This document shows, in pieces, positions 45,885 to 58,165 of a DNA stretch of 64,000 bases. Both the position numbers and the translations under genes were made by a program. Positions within the stretch are counted from its first letter, which is position 1; each line of letters starts with the position of its first letter. The stretch comes from Phlebopus portentosus. Lineage: Eukaryota > Basidiomycota > Agaricomycetes > Boletales > Boletinellaceae. Below the pieces are notes generated by a model. It was not told the DNA's origin and ran no database searches. It was given only the letters and a program-made list of their open reading frames with translations. The stretch is taken from positions 2,232,001 to 2,296,000 of the forward strand of contig JAYXKI010000002.1 of NCBI GenBank assembly GCA_037892935.1, in the 5' to 3' direction.

Positions 45885-47114
45885 ATGGTGGCAGACAGTG
45901 AGCTCTTCATTCGCGCCCAGGCTGGCCGACCTTCTTCCTCTTTCGTAAATCCACCCACCTTCGCCCGCCCCTTCCCTCCCCCTGCGCTCGAGAACGTTCC
46001 CCTGCCTTATATCCTCGACCAGCTCCATAATCTCGCTGTAAACTACTGGGACAAGCCACACACTGCCGACTGCACAATCAGTGAGTAGCCTTCATCTTTC
46101 GTCAGCAGTCTGTGTGCGAGACTGACGCGTCGATCCTCGCCTTGACAGTCGTGCCTATCGTCCCTCAGCGCCGCATCGCGCGTAATTCTACCGATTGTTC
46201 ATTTAATTATGCCACAACTGCTCAGCCATCTCTCCAGCGCGGTTTAGGTCGTCGAGCCACGGAGCCCAGTGCGCCCGTGGCACGCCCTACTCGAATGACG
46301 AGCAAGGTACGTTCTCGCCTATCCTCTCAATTCTGGGGTATCGACCTTCTTACGTACGGGTCATAATTGCCAACAGCTTCATCTGGACTACTTGCTCGCA
46401 CAGTCTTCGCTTTTCCGTGATCTTTTCAGCGGACGGCCTCCGTCAGACGCAGATGAGAACGGTCGCCCCGATTCTCCCAATACTCCGCCTGCGGTCCCAC
46501 GGAGTATGCTGCCGCCGCACCGGCAACCGTACATCATAATGCCCTCCATGCCCTCCCACCCCATCATCCACCTTCCACTTCCGGATCCGTCGTCTTTCCC
46601 ACACCTCGTGCATTTTATGTACTTTGGTACGTTTGACGCTCTGAAGAGCGCGCTGGATGCGGGGACCGTACAGTGGGCGGATGTGGTAAGGAACGTAGAA
46701 TATCTTGGTATGCGCTCGCGTATGAAGGCTTTCCTTGGGCGGTGGTATTCTGAGCGAGTAGGACCAGGTGTACCGCCCATTGTTTGTGGAGATGATGGAG
46801 ATAGGTGTTTACCATACGGGAGCGATGTGGACGAGGATAGTGAATCGAGTTCGGACGAAGAGGAAGACGACGAGAGCGACGCGTACTCTGATTATGACAG
46901 CGACTCGGATGACAATATGTCGGATACCGATGGTTCCCTAGAGACGCTTGCCGATGACGAGCCTATAGGCGTTCCGGTGCTGTCGAGGAAGATGATTCGT
47001 GACGTACCTATGATGGACGTGGATATGGACGAGGAACCTCCTCGTGGTCGATCACGTACACGAAACTCGCCCAGAGCAGCGACGTTCTCGCCAATTCGCA
47101 GACACAGGTCCTAA
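45885..47114 (+). CDS. BTB-like protein, possibly related to basidiomycete Clp1 (363 aa)
   Basis: Exons: 45885-46080, 46149-46306, 46377-47114; in frame. The middle resembles a divergent BTB/POZ fold: HLDYLLAQSSLFRDLFSG, then a loop, IIHLPLPDPSSFPHLVHFMY and FGTFDALKSALDAGTVQWAD, ending VVRNVEYLGM...MKAFLGRWY. From memory of the family, the NVEYLGM and FLGRWY signatures recall the basidiomycete Clp1 (clampless) proteins that act in clamp and dikaryon development; this is suggestive only. The C-terminal third is acidic and Ser-rich (DSESSSDEEEDDESDAYSDY), with a basic Arg/Ser-rich end resembling a nuclear localisation signal. No DNA-binding motif is present. Confidence 0.7.
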
Positions 47115-48911
47115 TTCCATCTTAATGGCCTGTTCTTCCGTTCTTCCTTCCCTCCCTCGTGCATTTCCGATAATCAATCTAATGAACGGCTTTCTTGGAT
47201 ACCTGCGTTTTATTGTGTCATCGATTGCGAGCCTAATACATTGGCGCTGATTTTCGACAAACTTCGACCTTCGACACTTTTCGTATCCGCGTCATTAAAC
47301 GAGTTTCGTCTTAATTTTTTGTGTTCTGCTGCGTGTCCGCGCTGGACTCGTACGCAGGCCAAACGCTCTCTATCCCATCCGACTCGATGTCGCCGGCGAT
47401 TCCACCTTCGTCCACTCGCTCCTTTGAAAGGTACCTTACAAATTCGCTCTGCGAAAAAAGCAGCATTTCTTGTTGAGAGATGATTCTCTCTCTCGCTTGT
47501 TCTCATTGGACTTTGTCTGCATTCTCCACTTCGTTTTCTCTACGTTCCGTTTTTGGTTTTGTTGTTTTTATTCGAAAAAGTCTGTTTTCTTCTTTCTTTG
47601 CCTCGACATCATCATCGTCATCTTGTTGTTTTATTGGGTCTGCCCTGACCCTTCGATCTCAATCTGATTTGTCAGCTTCGTTCTCGCAACAATACTCTCG
47701 GTTCTTCGTATCTATCTTGTCACTCATCCTTATCTACGTGTAGAACATTGCTCCCTAACAACTGTGCAACTAGTACTCCGCACACTTCTCATCAAAACGA
47801 CGATCTTTACCTCCCTCCGCTCTCTTGTTTGACACAAGTCCTTGTCCTTCTCTTTCATCCTTTGCTCACTCAACTCATTAGGCGGCGCGAACGCCCGCCA
47901 GGTGAAACGAGAAGTTGGAAAAGATGGATGGAAGTGAATGGAAAGTTTGAAAACGTTACTTGATTTGAGTACTCCCAGACGTACGTACTTAACTCTCGAA
48001 ATTTATATAGCCGCACAGACAAATGCTTGTAATTGTAGATAAGTAGAGCTACTACGCTGAAAGCAGCTCTTATAGTCAATTGATGATATCCTGGGCTGTA
48101 AACCTTTGTGTATGGGCTTAAGTCTGGAACGAAACTCTGTGCAGGTTCGTTCTGATCATTATTGTTTTCTCCCTCTCAAACTTTGCCTTGCAGCAGAGTT
48201 TGAATCGCCACCGAGTGCACCGAGCGTCCGTCGATCCCTGAATGACGATACGCGATTCTCCAAAGCAGGTGAATATCAGCGCCTCGAGGCAGGCCCGATC
48301 CTTGGGCATCGAGGCGCGCTACATTACAGACCACAGCCAGGATATCTCCGAGCGAGTATCAGAATACAATACCCAAATTAAAATCAAATTCGTTTTATCA
48401 CATTCCCCCGTCAGAGGGCCTCTTGTGCAGCCTCGAGGGAGCACCTCCTCCATACCTATGCACGCGAACGATTTGCCTTTCATAGGCATTCAGAACGATC
48501 CCTTTTTTTCATTTTGAAATTTGTTGTTGAGGATTGGAGATGGGATGGACATGAGGCGGACATGAGGAGGATGATACGGTCTGTCCACCTCAGTATTCCA
48601 GACCATTTGTTCTGGGTTCGCGTCCGTCCAATATCAGTGGAAGGTAAAAACGCTGATTAATCCCTGTGGTTCAATTTCTACGCTGTAATTGTGAAGATAC
48701 GTTCTGATGATAGAGATAGACATAGACTTGGTTCGGGCTTAACCTACCTTAGTCCTATCTATTTTTACGAGAATATGACGAGAAGCCGATAATTTATAAC
48801 CGCCTATTCTGTTTGAGCTAGAACATATGGATATTAGAGCACTCGCTCGTACATATTGCAGTAGAGTAGAAACTCCGCATTGTTTCATACTACAGATAAA
48901 AGCAGATAATA
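47115..48911. other. Gene-poor region, 3' of the BTB-like gene
   Basis: A T/C-rich 3' region grades into anonymous sequence. Short ORFs occur on both strands without motifs. A non-coding transcript cannot be excluded. Confidence 0.4.
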
Positions 48912-49043
48912 ACACACCGGGCAAAAACTCGTTCCGAGCCCTTAGAAATTTTGATCAGAACGGGTGAGCTCTCATCCGATTGGCTCTTTTTCCATTTTGG
49001 GTAACATTTTCATCGCTTGGAAATGAGTTTTTGCCCGGTGTGT
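48912..49043. mobile_element. 132-bp MITE with perfect 19-bp terminal inverted repeats
   Basis: The left end ACACACCGGGCAAAAACTC (48912-48930) is exactly inverted at 49025-49043. The flanks carry AATA on both sides (48908-48911 and 49044-49047), a possible 4-bp target duplication. The interior of about 94 bp is non-coding. Its ends differ from the Harbinger element, so it belongs to another family. Confidence 0.85.
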
Positions 49044-51455
49044 AATAAATGGAAGGAATCAGAAGTCGAAACCTTGGTAGAAGTTGCAGACCAGACCAGT
49101 ACTTCGCGCGAATCCGACTCCCAGCCCAGAAGTATCGTTTAGAGGATTAATGACACCGGTAGGTTTTACAATTTAGTTTGATACGCACAGTATTTCTTCT
49201 GCGCCTTCGTCTTCTATCGTTGCATTGGAAGAGGATCGACACATTCGTTCGAATTTAGAATCCCCTGCCTTCCCCGGGCTGCCGAAGCAACTTAGGTATT
49301 ATACAGTTCAAGAGTGCTAGCTTAGCATCGGCAGCTTCGGAGTGTTGTGTCGAGAGCAGCACGGAAAGCACAGCACACAACGCAGGAGGACAATAATCCG
49401 GATCCACGTGCTCGTCTCTCCATCCCTCCGTCCGTTCCGAGACTGTAAGCCGTGCCCGACCCGACAATTTAGCCGGGCACAGATCCTGGGCCTGGAATGC
49501 ATATACATGTGGACGACTGTCCTGTCCTGTCGTGTGCATGCAATGGAAAGAAAAGGAAAGAAAATCCCAAGAAGAATGTCGGAGTGGGGGAGAATGATTC
49601 TATGCACTCCCGCCGATAATCCCTATTCTACTACGCCGCCCTACACACGCAACGCGAGCAACGAATATAACAGAAATGGATATAGAGCTGGATAGAATAG
49701 AAAGAGAGCTGCCCTGAAAAGAAAGTTTGAAAAGAAAAAACTTTGAAGAAGGTTCTCTTGGATCTTGGAAGATCTCGTCCTGGAATGGAGGGGAGTTAGT
49801 GTACATACATGTACAGGGACGTCAATAATGCATGCATGACGGAAAAATAGAAACTCAGTTAGTGAACTGCTCTTGTTCAAGTACATCTGAGACATACTTT
49901 CTCACTTAGTGTTATAGAATAGGAGGGAATTAACAAAAAAACCGGCGCCCGTTTGAGTAACGCCACTCTTGACCATGACCACACGGCCACAGCACACAGA
50001 CAAAAGCCAAAACCAATCAGCCCTGGAAATGGAGGAAGAAGATCCCGAGAGGAAGAGAGGGATCTGGGAATGAGAGGGAAATGAAAACTTGTCGATCCCT
50101 CCTGTCTTTCCTTTTGAGTTTGTCTTAGATTCTATTTCTTTGTGTCCTTTCTTATCGCGTAATAGGAGTGAAGTAGGTTGACTTGGATTTTGGCGTAGAT
50201 CGAGTAGAAGGCAGACAGAAGACAGCGTTGAGTAAGGAGAATGATATGCACAACCTTATGGAGCGAATGACCTGGGCCCCTCAACCGTCTCTGTTACGAT
50301 TACGTGTCTGGAATCAAAGCTGATGCAGTCAAACACCCGAAAAGTAGAACGTGAAAAAGCTTCGTTCGAAATCGATCGCTGTTCCGTTCGTCATGAACCT
50401 ATACAAGATCATACATTGGACCCAGGGATCTAATAATGCTGAATCAGGCTGAGTTGTCGTAGATCGTGTGGAGGTGCATCGACGAAGTGTTTAGAGTAGT
50501 AGTAGCATTGGCTGATGAAGATCATGAATCGATCTTGTCCTTGTTTGGGTTTAGTCAGTCTTTCCAGTGCCTTTTCTGATTAGCATTGACAAGACGCGTC
50601 AGCCATTAGGGCTATGAGATCCGGGGACGATATGGATCTAAGCAGGGCACCTCTTTCAAGTTATTGTTCTGCACAGCCCATCCTCAGTTAGTTCTGATGT
50701 CAATCCGATAGAAAAAAGAAATCGAGGGACGTACAGAAGTATGACACAGATCTTGTATATCCTGTGGCAAATATGGGATTAATCTATCCATGCGTCCAGA
50801 TTTCATCAGGATACTAGTATACCAGCAGTTGAAATGTTCTTGTTCTTGTGAAGCAGTGATTTGAGACATGATGCGTACGTAGATCATTATGGGGAAAGGA
50901 ACTCTGTCGACTATGGTATGGCGGATGTATTTGATTGATCAGCACGACGCCTCGACGACAGACGCCGGACGAACAATAAGACGATATTTTGATACCGAGA
51001 CAAGCGACGATTGCTTCCTATGATATTTGATACGCCACACACTAGAATTAATCCGTCGTCGTCGTCGTTGTGTGTGGTAGAGATGATGCCGATGTTGATG
51101 CTGAATGAAAGGACTAATTGATAGGGACGGACAGGGACAGTGATCGGTTAACCGATTTCACGCACTCGCATCCCTACGGAGTTTACGGCGATTCGGCTGT
51201 TCCGATCCCGCTTCTCATTTTTAAACTCGAACGCAATGTGCGGCGGGACAAAGAGAAGAAGTAGGATAGAGCATGCATACGGCGTCCGGTGGCAAGATGT
51301 TGCGTTGGAGTGCAGGCGCCAGTTCTCCGCCCTGACTTACAATATCGACCATACTCAGACAACACTTTCAGAGCGAACGGCTCCTGTTCGCTTCTTCTTC
51401 CAACATTCCCTTAATATTCCCACTTCATTGTCCTCCGCGATTAACTTCCTTACCA
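49044..51455. other. Long 5' region of the WC-2 gene, nothing coding recognised
   Basis: About 2.4 kb without a supportable ORF before WC-2. Purine-rich and pyrimidine-rich stretches alternate. It contains a short CGTCGTCGTCGTCGTTG run near 51055. It could hold an extended light-responsive promoter, a 5'UTR with introns or a non-coding RNA; none can be demonstrated. Confidence 0.4.
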
Positions 51456-53252
51456 ATGGCACTCCAGTCGCCAGCTCTCGCACCACCCGAACCACGGCAG
51501 CAATCTCAGCAACCGCAACGCCAGGCTCAGGTGTTTGAGTTCACGAAGCGCAAGAAGTGGGCGGATATCCTCATTCAAGAACTACCCGACACGGTAACTC
51601 TTATCCTCGACACCGACGGTCTGATTCAGTATGTCGCTCCGAATGTGACAGAGGTGCTTGGTTGGGAGGTAGAGGAATTATCGGAGAGAGATGTTCTGGA
51701 TGTCGTTAATGGTGTGTAACCTATTCCAGGATGGATGTCTCATTTGTTTGACGGTGCTCATTTACAACTACAAGACATCGATAAGAGAACTTTTGATGAC
51801 CACCTACAAAAGAACCTGGGTTCGCAGCAGGATCTTTCATGTTACGCTCGTTTGAAGTGCAAACCAATTGGGAAATCAAGCTCGGAACAAGGAAACAAGG
51901 AACTTTTATTCGAAATCCGAGGACACGCCCTCTACCTGCCAGACGATAACGAATGCAAATGTTTCTTCCTCGTTGCAAAACCTTATCCAAGCAGGAATAT
52001 GGCTGTGTGAGCCCGCTTTATTAGTTATTTCGCGCAAGCTTTTTCGAGACTGATAAATTACCCGTGGTAGCTTAAACACGTTCTTGGAGCTGAAGATTGA
52101 AAACGAGAGGTTGACTCAGCGTCTAAAAGACCTGAAGGCTCAACAGGACGTCATGCCGTCCGGAGTCATTAGCGATCTCCCTCTAGGGATGTCTTCATCT
52201 CCGTCGCAGTCTCATCAACCACAATTCGCGACCTTTGAGTTCCCAGCGAGCTCGCGGGACGGCGGGATGCAAAGTCCGTCCACTGCCAGCAGCACGATCG
52301 GGAGCTTTAGTGCGATGCAAACTGGGTTCGTAAACTCCACTGTGCCTGGCGCGAATGCCAACAACACCAGGGACGAAGAAGTCGAAGACGGCGGGAAGAA
52401 GAAGAAGGTAAGCGGGTCCTTTTTTTTCTATTTCGTTAATGGCAGCTAATGTTCATCCAACTTTATCAAATCAATTGTTATCTTTTCTGGTTTGTTTTCT
52501 TACGCTATTTACAGCAGAAGAAGGGCGATGGACAGCAATACGTTTGCGTCACCTGCGGAAGGACGGATTCACCAGAATGGAGAAAGGGACCGAGAGGCCC
52601 GAAGACGCTGTGCAATGCGTGTGGGCTACGTTGGGCGAAACGCTCAAAGCGGACGGACGACGTGCCTATTCCCTACGTGCAGACTCAACAACAACTGGAC
52701 TCGGGGTCACGCGAAGGAGGGGGATTCGATGGGAATTCGTCGTCTGGTAGTTCTGGTAGAAGTGCGAGAGGCCCAGGTGCTCCTGTTGCGAATGCAGCGC
52801 TCTCGGTTACGCCGCCGACAGAGATGATGCGCTCACCACCCTCGCATCAAAGTCAGAATCATCATCAGAACCAAGGCCAAAGCCAAAACCGATTTGAGAA
52901 TGTGGTTACTGCCGGCGCTGCGACGCAGCAGATGCCGACGCCCTCGCCTACACACGCAACGTTCTCGCAGTCTCAGACTCAGAACCAAACTTCAATACCA
53001 GTACTAGGCACGGGGCATTACGCTGCGCACCCGATGATCTCTACGTCGTTGCTTTCGCAGAGTGCGATGCAGCCATCACCAACGTCCTCGCACTCACACT
53101 CGCATGGATATATGCACGACCACAGTCAGGTTCAGACTCAGGCTCAGGGTCTAGCGCAACAAACTCCGAGGCAAGATCATTATCAAGCTGTTTATGGGCA
53201 GTACCAATGGCCGGCGAACCAGCATCATGGCGAGGGGGGCTATGGATATTGA
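51456..53252 (+). CDS. wc-2: White collar 2-type GATA transcription factor with PAS domain (520 aa)
   Basis: Partner of the blue-light photoreceptor WC-1 in the fungal white collar complex, which activates light-induced genes. Exons: 51456-51711, 51775-52006, 52071-52407, 52515-53252; in frame. A Gln/Pro-rich start le. Confidence 0.92.
51456..53252 (+). other. wc-2: Domain notes for the WC-2 gene (51456-53252)
   Basis: The Gln/Pro-rich start leads to [19 protein letters not shown] and one PAS domain ([36 protein letters not shown], then [11 protein letters not shown] after the first intron). A short coiled coil follows ([17 protein letters not shown]). The GATA zinc finger is [20 protein letters not shown] followed by [10 protein letters not shown], that is C-x2-C-x18-C-x2-C. 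The C-terminal 200 residues are Gln/Ser/His-rich. There is no LOV flavin Cys motif, as expected for WC-2 rather than WC-1. The first intron (51712-51774) removes an apparent stop codon. Confidence 0.9.
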
Positions 53253-53763
53253 GCTGACTTGTATTGGATTTACTATCGGATCTGTTGTACTTTTATGTAG
53301 AATGGTTTACTTGTGTAGTATTCTCATTTCTTGGTGCTCGAGCTCAGCTTCGGCAATATTGTATATAATGTACTGTACGTTTTGCGGTTTGGTCTGGTAT
53401 GTATAATGGTAGTGAAAACTGTTTTCTCTCTTTCGATCTGAACGCTTACTCTGCAATGCCATCGGATGAGACGTTCAGATCTCGCGAATGTGCCTATTTT
53501 GGCTTGTGGAACCCATCATGATTTGAACTCTCTCCAGCGAGTGAGTATTCGGACAGTGTTTGGGCGTGTTCTCTGGAAATGACGAAGGTGCTGTTTTGCA
53601 AAACTCGGAAATACATTATGATGAAAGATAAACATTGTTCAAGAAAAATTCTTGGAGTGAAGACGACAAATGATAGTAACTCAGGTGTAGAGAGCAAGAT
53701 ATAATCAAGCGTATTTGGAAGGAAAAGGTACCTTACGGAATGGAGTAACGAAATCGTTGATGC
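53253..53763. other. Convergent 3' region between WC-2 and the JmjC gene
   Basis: About 510 bp between two stop codons. No ORF or repeat is supported. It holds the 3'UTRs of both genes. Confidence 0.45.
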
Positions 53764-55989
53764 CTATTCAGCTTTCATTTCTGATCCTTCCCACTCCCAG
53801 ACCTCTACTGTGCGTTCCACTCGCTGTCGCTCGAGACCGCGTCCCGTCCTGCGCACGCGCGTCATGATTTCGCGCTTCACGACGACTTCTGGCTGCACGG
53901 TTTCAACGTCTACTTCAATCTCGGACTTCGCGTTCCCGTTTTCTTTGCTTTCATTCGCATCGTCGAAGTCGAGCCACGTTTGAGCCCAATCGGCTCTTGC
54001 TTCTGGACCGCCAGTGTCTGAAGAAGGGACAGGAGGCGGCTTTCGGCCTTCAGGAACACGTCTTCGTACACGATCTTCCACCGTTGACTGAACGTTATAT
54101 GCATCCCATCTTTTAGGCTCGAAGTTCCTAAATCGCGGTTCTGGCGATGGCTCATAATGATTATGCCCGTTCTCAGTGGGACTGCCACTCTCTGCATGTG
54201 CGTCGGTGCCTGGCTTTCGTTTTCGCTTTACGCCCGAACGGACAGAGCCCTCTACGCCTCCATCGTCCTCGGCATCGCTCGAGCCGTGAGCTGCAAGTCG
54301 CACTCGCCATCGTAACTCACGTGCGAGAGCCGGAGCGTCTTTGACGCGATCGTTTGGTACGGCTTCTTTGGCTTCTTTGCGTCGGGTTGCGTCAGCGGCT
54401 TTTGTATTCCCAACTGAACGGCTGTCGCCGTGCTCTATTAATCGGGCTTCGTTTACGAGGAAGTGCGCGAGTGCTTCGAGGGATGATAAGACGCGAGGGG
54501 AGAATTCTTCGCGCGCTTTCAGGGCGCGTAGGGACGCCTCGCCGACGTACCAACATAATCTGATAGAATATTTGCTTAGCGAATGAGGGAGAGGTCTTCG
54601 AATTGAGACGCACCTTGTGAAGAATGGGAATTGGAATTTCTTCGGAACACGCGTGGAGTTCTCGATTTCCCGTACATGTAGCTCTGTTACAATAAAAAAA
54701 AATGGGTATATAAATAATCAAAAATGAAAGAGGATGGACTCACGAGTACCAACGTTATACGAGTGGAGAAAGTTGCCTCCGAACACAATTGTATCCACAG
54801 GAGTATACACTGCGTGGATCCAACCTGTCGGAATAATCATCGTGTTACCTTGTACGAGGTCGACTTTGTATACGGTATCGACAAGGTCGCCGAGCCAAGT
54901 GCTCGTTTGAAGGTCAGACCCGGACCATTTTTCATAAGCGGCGAGATTGGCGGTTGTAGGCCGGATGAAGTAGAAGGTCTTTGCACCGCTATGAATGTGA
55001 TAGTAAACTGATGAACCGGCGAAATCGATATGCCAGTCGGTCCATGCCTTTGCCACTCCCATGAGACAGTAGAGTTGGACTTTCGGATAGGCATGACCGG
55101 GTCCTTTTCTGTTCGGCGGCCAGTATTTTTCTACCCAGTCAAGTTCGCGGACGAGTCGGGGAGGAACGACCTGGTCGCCTAGAGGTGTACCAGAAATCTC
55201 CAGAGATATAACATTGCGGATTCGATCCCGTGAACCTTCAGGGGTACTGAAGTAGCTCGCCCACTTTCCAAGCGTGTATCCTGGGGTATTCGACTGAGTG
55301 GCAACGTCCATAACTTCCACCGGTGAGTCTTCGCCTACAATTCGGGCAATGTCTGACACTGTTAGACCAGCTGGAGGCATCGACATACAGAGACCCTCAG
55401 GGCTTTCAACCAGCACTGGTTCCAGTAATGCGTCTGGATTATGGTCCGCCCACTCGCTGGTAAGTTCAGCACCGTTCATTCGCTTGAACGGATCGCGAGC
55501 AAACGCGCCTGACAACTCCTTTGCTTGGAGAAGCGCGTGCCATTTGTCCGCGCCAGCGGTCGGTATCCCGTTGTGCAGGCTTGCATAGTCGCGTGTGGGC
55601 TTTTTCCGAGCCGACTTGCGCGCTGGAGGCTTCAACGTTATAGTACGCCTCGGATCGGCTGCTAAGCATGGTTTACAATACCTGCGCATGAAATGAATAT
55701 ACATCCTAACTCAGAAATCACAGATCGCAAGCATTGATCAATCCGCGTACCACTTATCTATCGCTTCGAGGTCTCCCCCTTCACCGACGCATCGCCAATG
55801 AAACCAGGTTTTGCATGGACCCTCACAACGCACCCAATGCTCTTTGGCAAGCGCAACCTCATCGTTGTCTTGGTCCTCATCCTTACATTGCGGACATCGT
55901 TGCTTGTCATTGTTCGCTACTGCCGGTACATCAGTAGTCGAGCTTGCTTCGGTGCTGTCTTTACTTCGTCGGCTTTTGCTATGTCTCAT
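53764..55989 (-). CDS. PHD-JmjC histone demethylase, JHDM1/KDM2 type (680 aa)
   Basis: Fe(II)/2-oxoglutarate dioxygenase expected to demethylate histone lysine; H3K36 is the usual target of the JHDM1 family. Exons: 55751-55989, 54744-55681, 54614-54683, 53764-54559; in frame. The N-terminal PHD finger has CPQCKDED, then HWVRCEGPCKTWFHWRCVG and, across the intron, WYCKPC, giving a full Cys4-His-Cys3 set. The JmjC domain follows: VISLEISGT, WPPNRKGPGHAYPKVQLYCL, then WTDWHIDFAGSSVYYHI, with the H-x-D iron ligands in WHID and the 2-oxoglutarate Lys in HSGAKTFYFI. The distal His is in GWIHAVYTP, followed by FGGNFLHS. The C-terminus is Arg/Glu-rich with basic patches (SGVKRKRKPG). The start at 55989 (MRHSKSRRSK) is the first ATG in frame. 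All catalytic residues are present. Confidence 0.93.
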
Positions 55990-56327
55990 CGTCGACACGG
56001 TTCATTTTCGCACATACGCCGCCCTTGATCAGCAAGAAATGGGAATCCATCACATGACGTGATTTGCGTTTTCCACTTTCAGACATCGAGATCAATTATT
56101 TCCTGGGGAAATTAACTCAATTTGCAGGCTCGACTGGTCTGGTTACGGCTACAGTGACGGCGCGTGAATACAAATGCAAGAATTGTAAAAAATATCAAGC
56201 CCAAGATTCATAATTACCGATGAATAAAGAAATTAAATTTTATAAATTCAGGCCACTGGTTAACCGTGGTGAAAGGAGCTGAGAAAGCGAATAGTATGAG
56301 CAAATTCCATCTACGATGTGATCCTTA
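55990..56327. promoter_or_regulatory. Promoter of the JmjC gene and 3' region of the esterase gene
   Basis: This 338-bp stretch lies between two minus-strand genes. It should contain the JmjC promoter. Nothing specific was recognised. Confidence 0.4.
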
Positions 56328-58165
56328 TCAATTATTGAACAGCTGATAGTCGTAAGAAACGGCCGATCCCCAGAAACCCGGATCGCAAGCGTCGATAACA
56401 GCACTGTTCCCATTGTCGGCGCCTCCCAGAATGATTGCATTCGCGTCATCCCCAGATACTGCAGGCCAAGAGCTAGCCGGAGTGCCTCCAGAGAAGAAAT
56501 CTCCGTAGCTCGCCTGCATAGATGCGATAAGACTAGCTTGCGCGGTGGAGGGAGAGCTCGCAGTGCCGAAGACTATTTCTATGTCATCTTCATGGCATAC
56601 ACCGCCGCTAGTGCAAAATTCGATCCCTGAATTGGACGGGTAGGTTGCGCCGACGAGATACTCCCCAACATAGGCCCTTCCACCGGCACCCGCCCATAAT
56701 CGAGCGAACGACCAGGACGGACAACGAAACATGAAGTCCGTTCCTAGCTTTTCGAATTGAATGCGAGCATCAATGGTGGAATTGCTTGCGGCATACTCGG
56801 CAGGAACAACATAGAAAGAGGAGTTCACCACCAACGATGAGCGGGAGGAGCCTAGCAAATCCGTCGCGAAGTCGTCCCATTGACTCTCTGCTACCGCATC
56901 TGTGTACGTTCCGTAGATAGAAGGACCCGCCTCGTTCCGAACGGTGGTAACGATGATTGGTTTAGACTGACTAGGGAACGACTCCGTCAGATCGAGGGCG
57001 TTCGTTATTAGTGACCCATCCTTTACAGGCCGCATTGGTTCAAAGGCGCCCGCTGCCGCATCTAAAGAGGCGCCGGCTCCGAAGACGGAATTCGAAGCGC
57101 TGAGAACTTCGTCCGTAGAGAGGCTCGACAAGCAAGCGGTGTCTGTCGCGCTGCAACCTAGTTGAGAAACGAGGTAGTCGTTCAGAGTGTTAAAGGTATT
57201 CGTCGACAAAAATCCGAAATTCTGAGTGATAATAGAGACAGTCAGGTCTCTCATATCATTGGGATACTTGCTGATGAGTTACCATGGGATCAGACTGCAG
57301 GATTGCGCTCTGGAATAAACTAGAAGCCGAAGGAATAGCGAGAAGTGCCCGAACCATCGATGCTCCGCTGCTCTGTCCAGCAATGGTGATCTCGTTGGGG
57401 TCTCCATTCAGGCCAGGTAAGATCTCTTGCAGAAAATTTAGTGCAGTAATCACGTCGTTTACTGCAAGATTTGTTTCGCCTTCCGGTGAGAGAAATCCGA
57501 AAGCTCCAAGCCGATACTGGATGACAGCAACTATTGAACCAGTTGCTTCCGCAAGAGCAGAACCATTGAGTCCAGGACCTGACGCCGATCCAACAATAAA
57601 GGACCCGCCGTGGACCCTGCAAAAGATTGTATTCAAATTCAGACCAGGAACAAGAATAGCTGTTTACTTACCACACCATCGTCGGCATATCTGTACCAGA
57701 TACAGGTACGTATAAAATCATATTCAAACAGTCTTCATCGGTATCAGCACTGTTCTCGCTGCTTGATGGCTGTGGACATGCACGGGGAGTTGCAGTTGGA
57801 TCCGTCAGGTTGTTCCTTTCAAAATATTTTGTTGATTTGGTACTCATTCGGAAGCACGACAATACGACTTACGGTATCTCCCAAACGTCCGCAATTACCG
57901 ACTTACGCCACCTACTTGACGTTGCGTACCGAACGGGAAGGCGTGCTACGAAGGCGGTGTCCAGAACCCCGGCCGCCGGTCCAAGGCTGGTGTTGAATGA
58001 TATGCCTTCGTCTGAAGACAGAATATACGAGTTTACTAGCACGTCTACGGTCTATCCAGGCATCTTACCTTGGCGTGCGGACAACGGAGATTGTACCGGA
58101 ATACCTCGCGAAAGTAAAGGCAGAGATGCAAACAGCCAGAACATACAAAAGCGAGCCCACGCCAT
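56328..58165 (-). CDS. Secreted type-B carboxylesterase/lipase (535 aa)
   Basis: Serine hydrolase of the cholinesterase/carboxylesterase fold, probably acting on extracellular esters or lipids. Exons: 58069-58165, 57873-58011, 57672-57815, 57283-57616, 56328-57221; in frame. The N-terminus MAWARFCMFWLFASLPLLSR is a signal peptide. Motifs: ACPQ and DEDCLNMILYVPV near the N-terminus; oxyanion hole VHGGSFIVGS; IQYRLGAFGFL; the catalytic serine elbow ITIAGQSSGASM; a likely acid in RNEAGPSIYGTY; and the likely catalytic His region CHEDDIEIVFGT. Cys pairs around GCSATDTACL fit the usual disulfide. Length matches fungal type-B lipases. The first intron is taken as 58012-58068; a shorter 33-bp alternative was less likely. 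Confidence 0.9.

Noticed and set aside
16844..47114. A functional cytoskeleton gene cluster (kinesin-4, Dad3, ARPC1, LIS1)
   Set aside because: The genes belong to different complexes, lie on both strands and are mixed with unrelated genes, so chance proximity is the simpler reading.
51712..51774. In-frame TAA in the WC-2 PAS domain, possibly bypassed by an 18-bp intron or read-through
   Set aside because: A normal 63-bp GT-AG intron (51712-51774) removes it and gives a better PAS sequence, VVN followed by [11 protein letters not shown].
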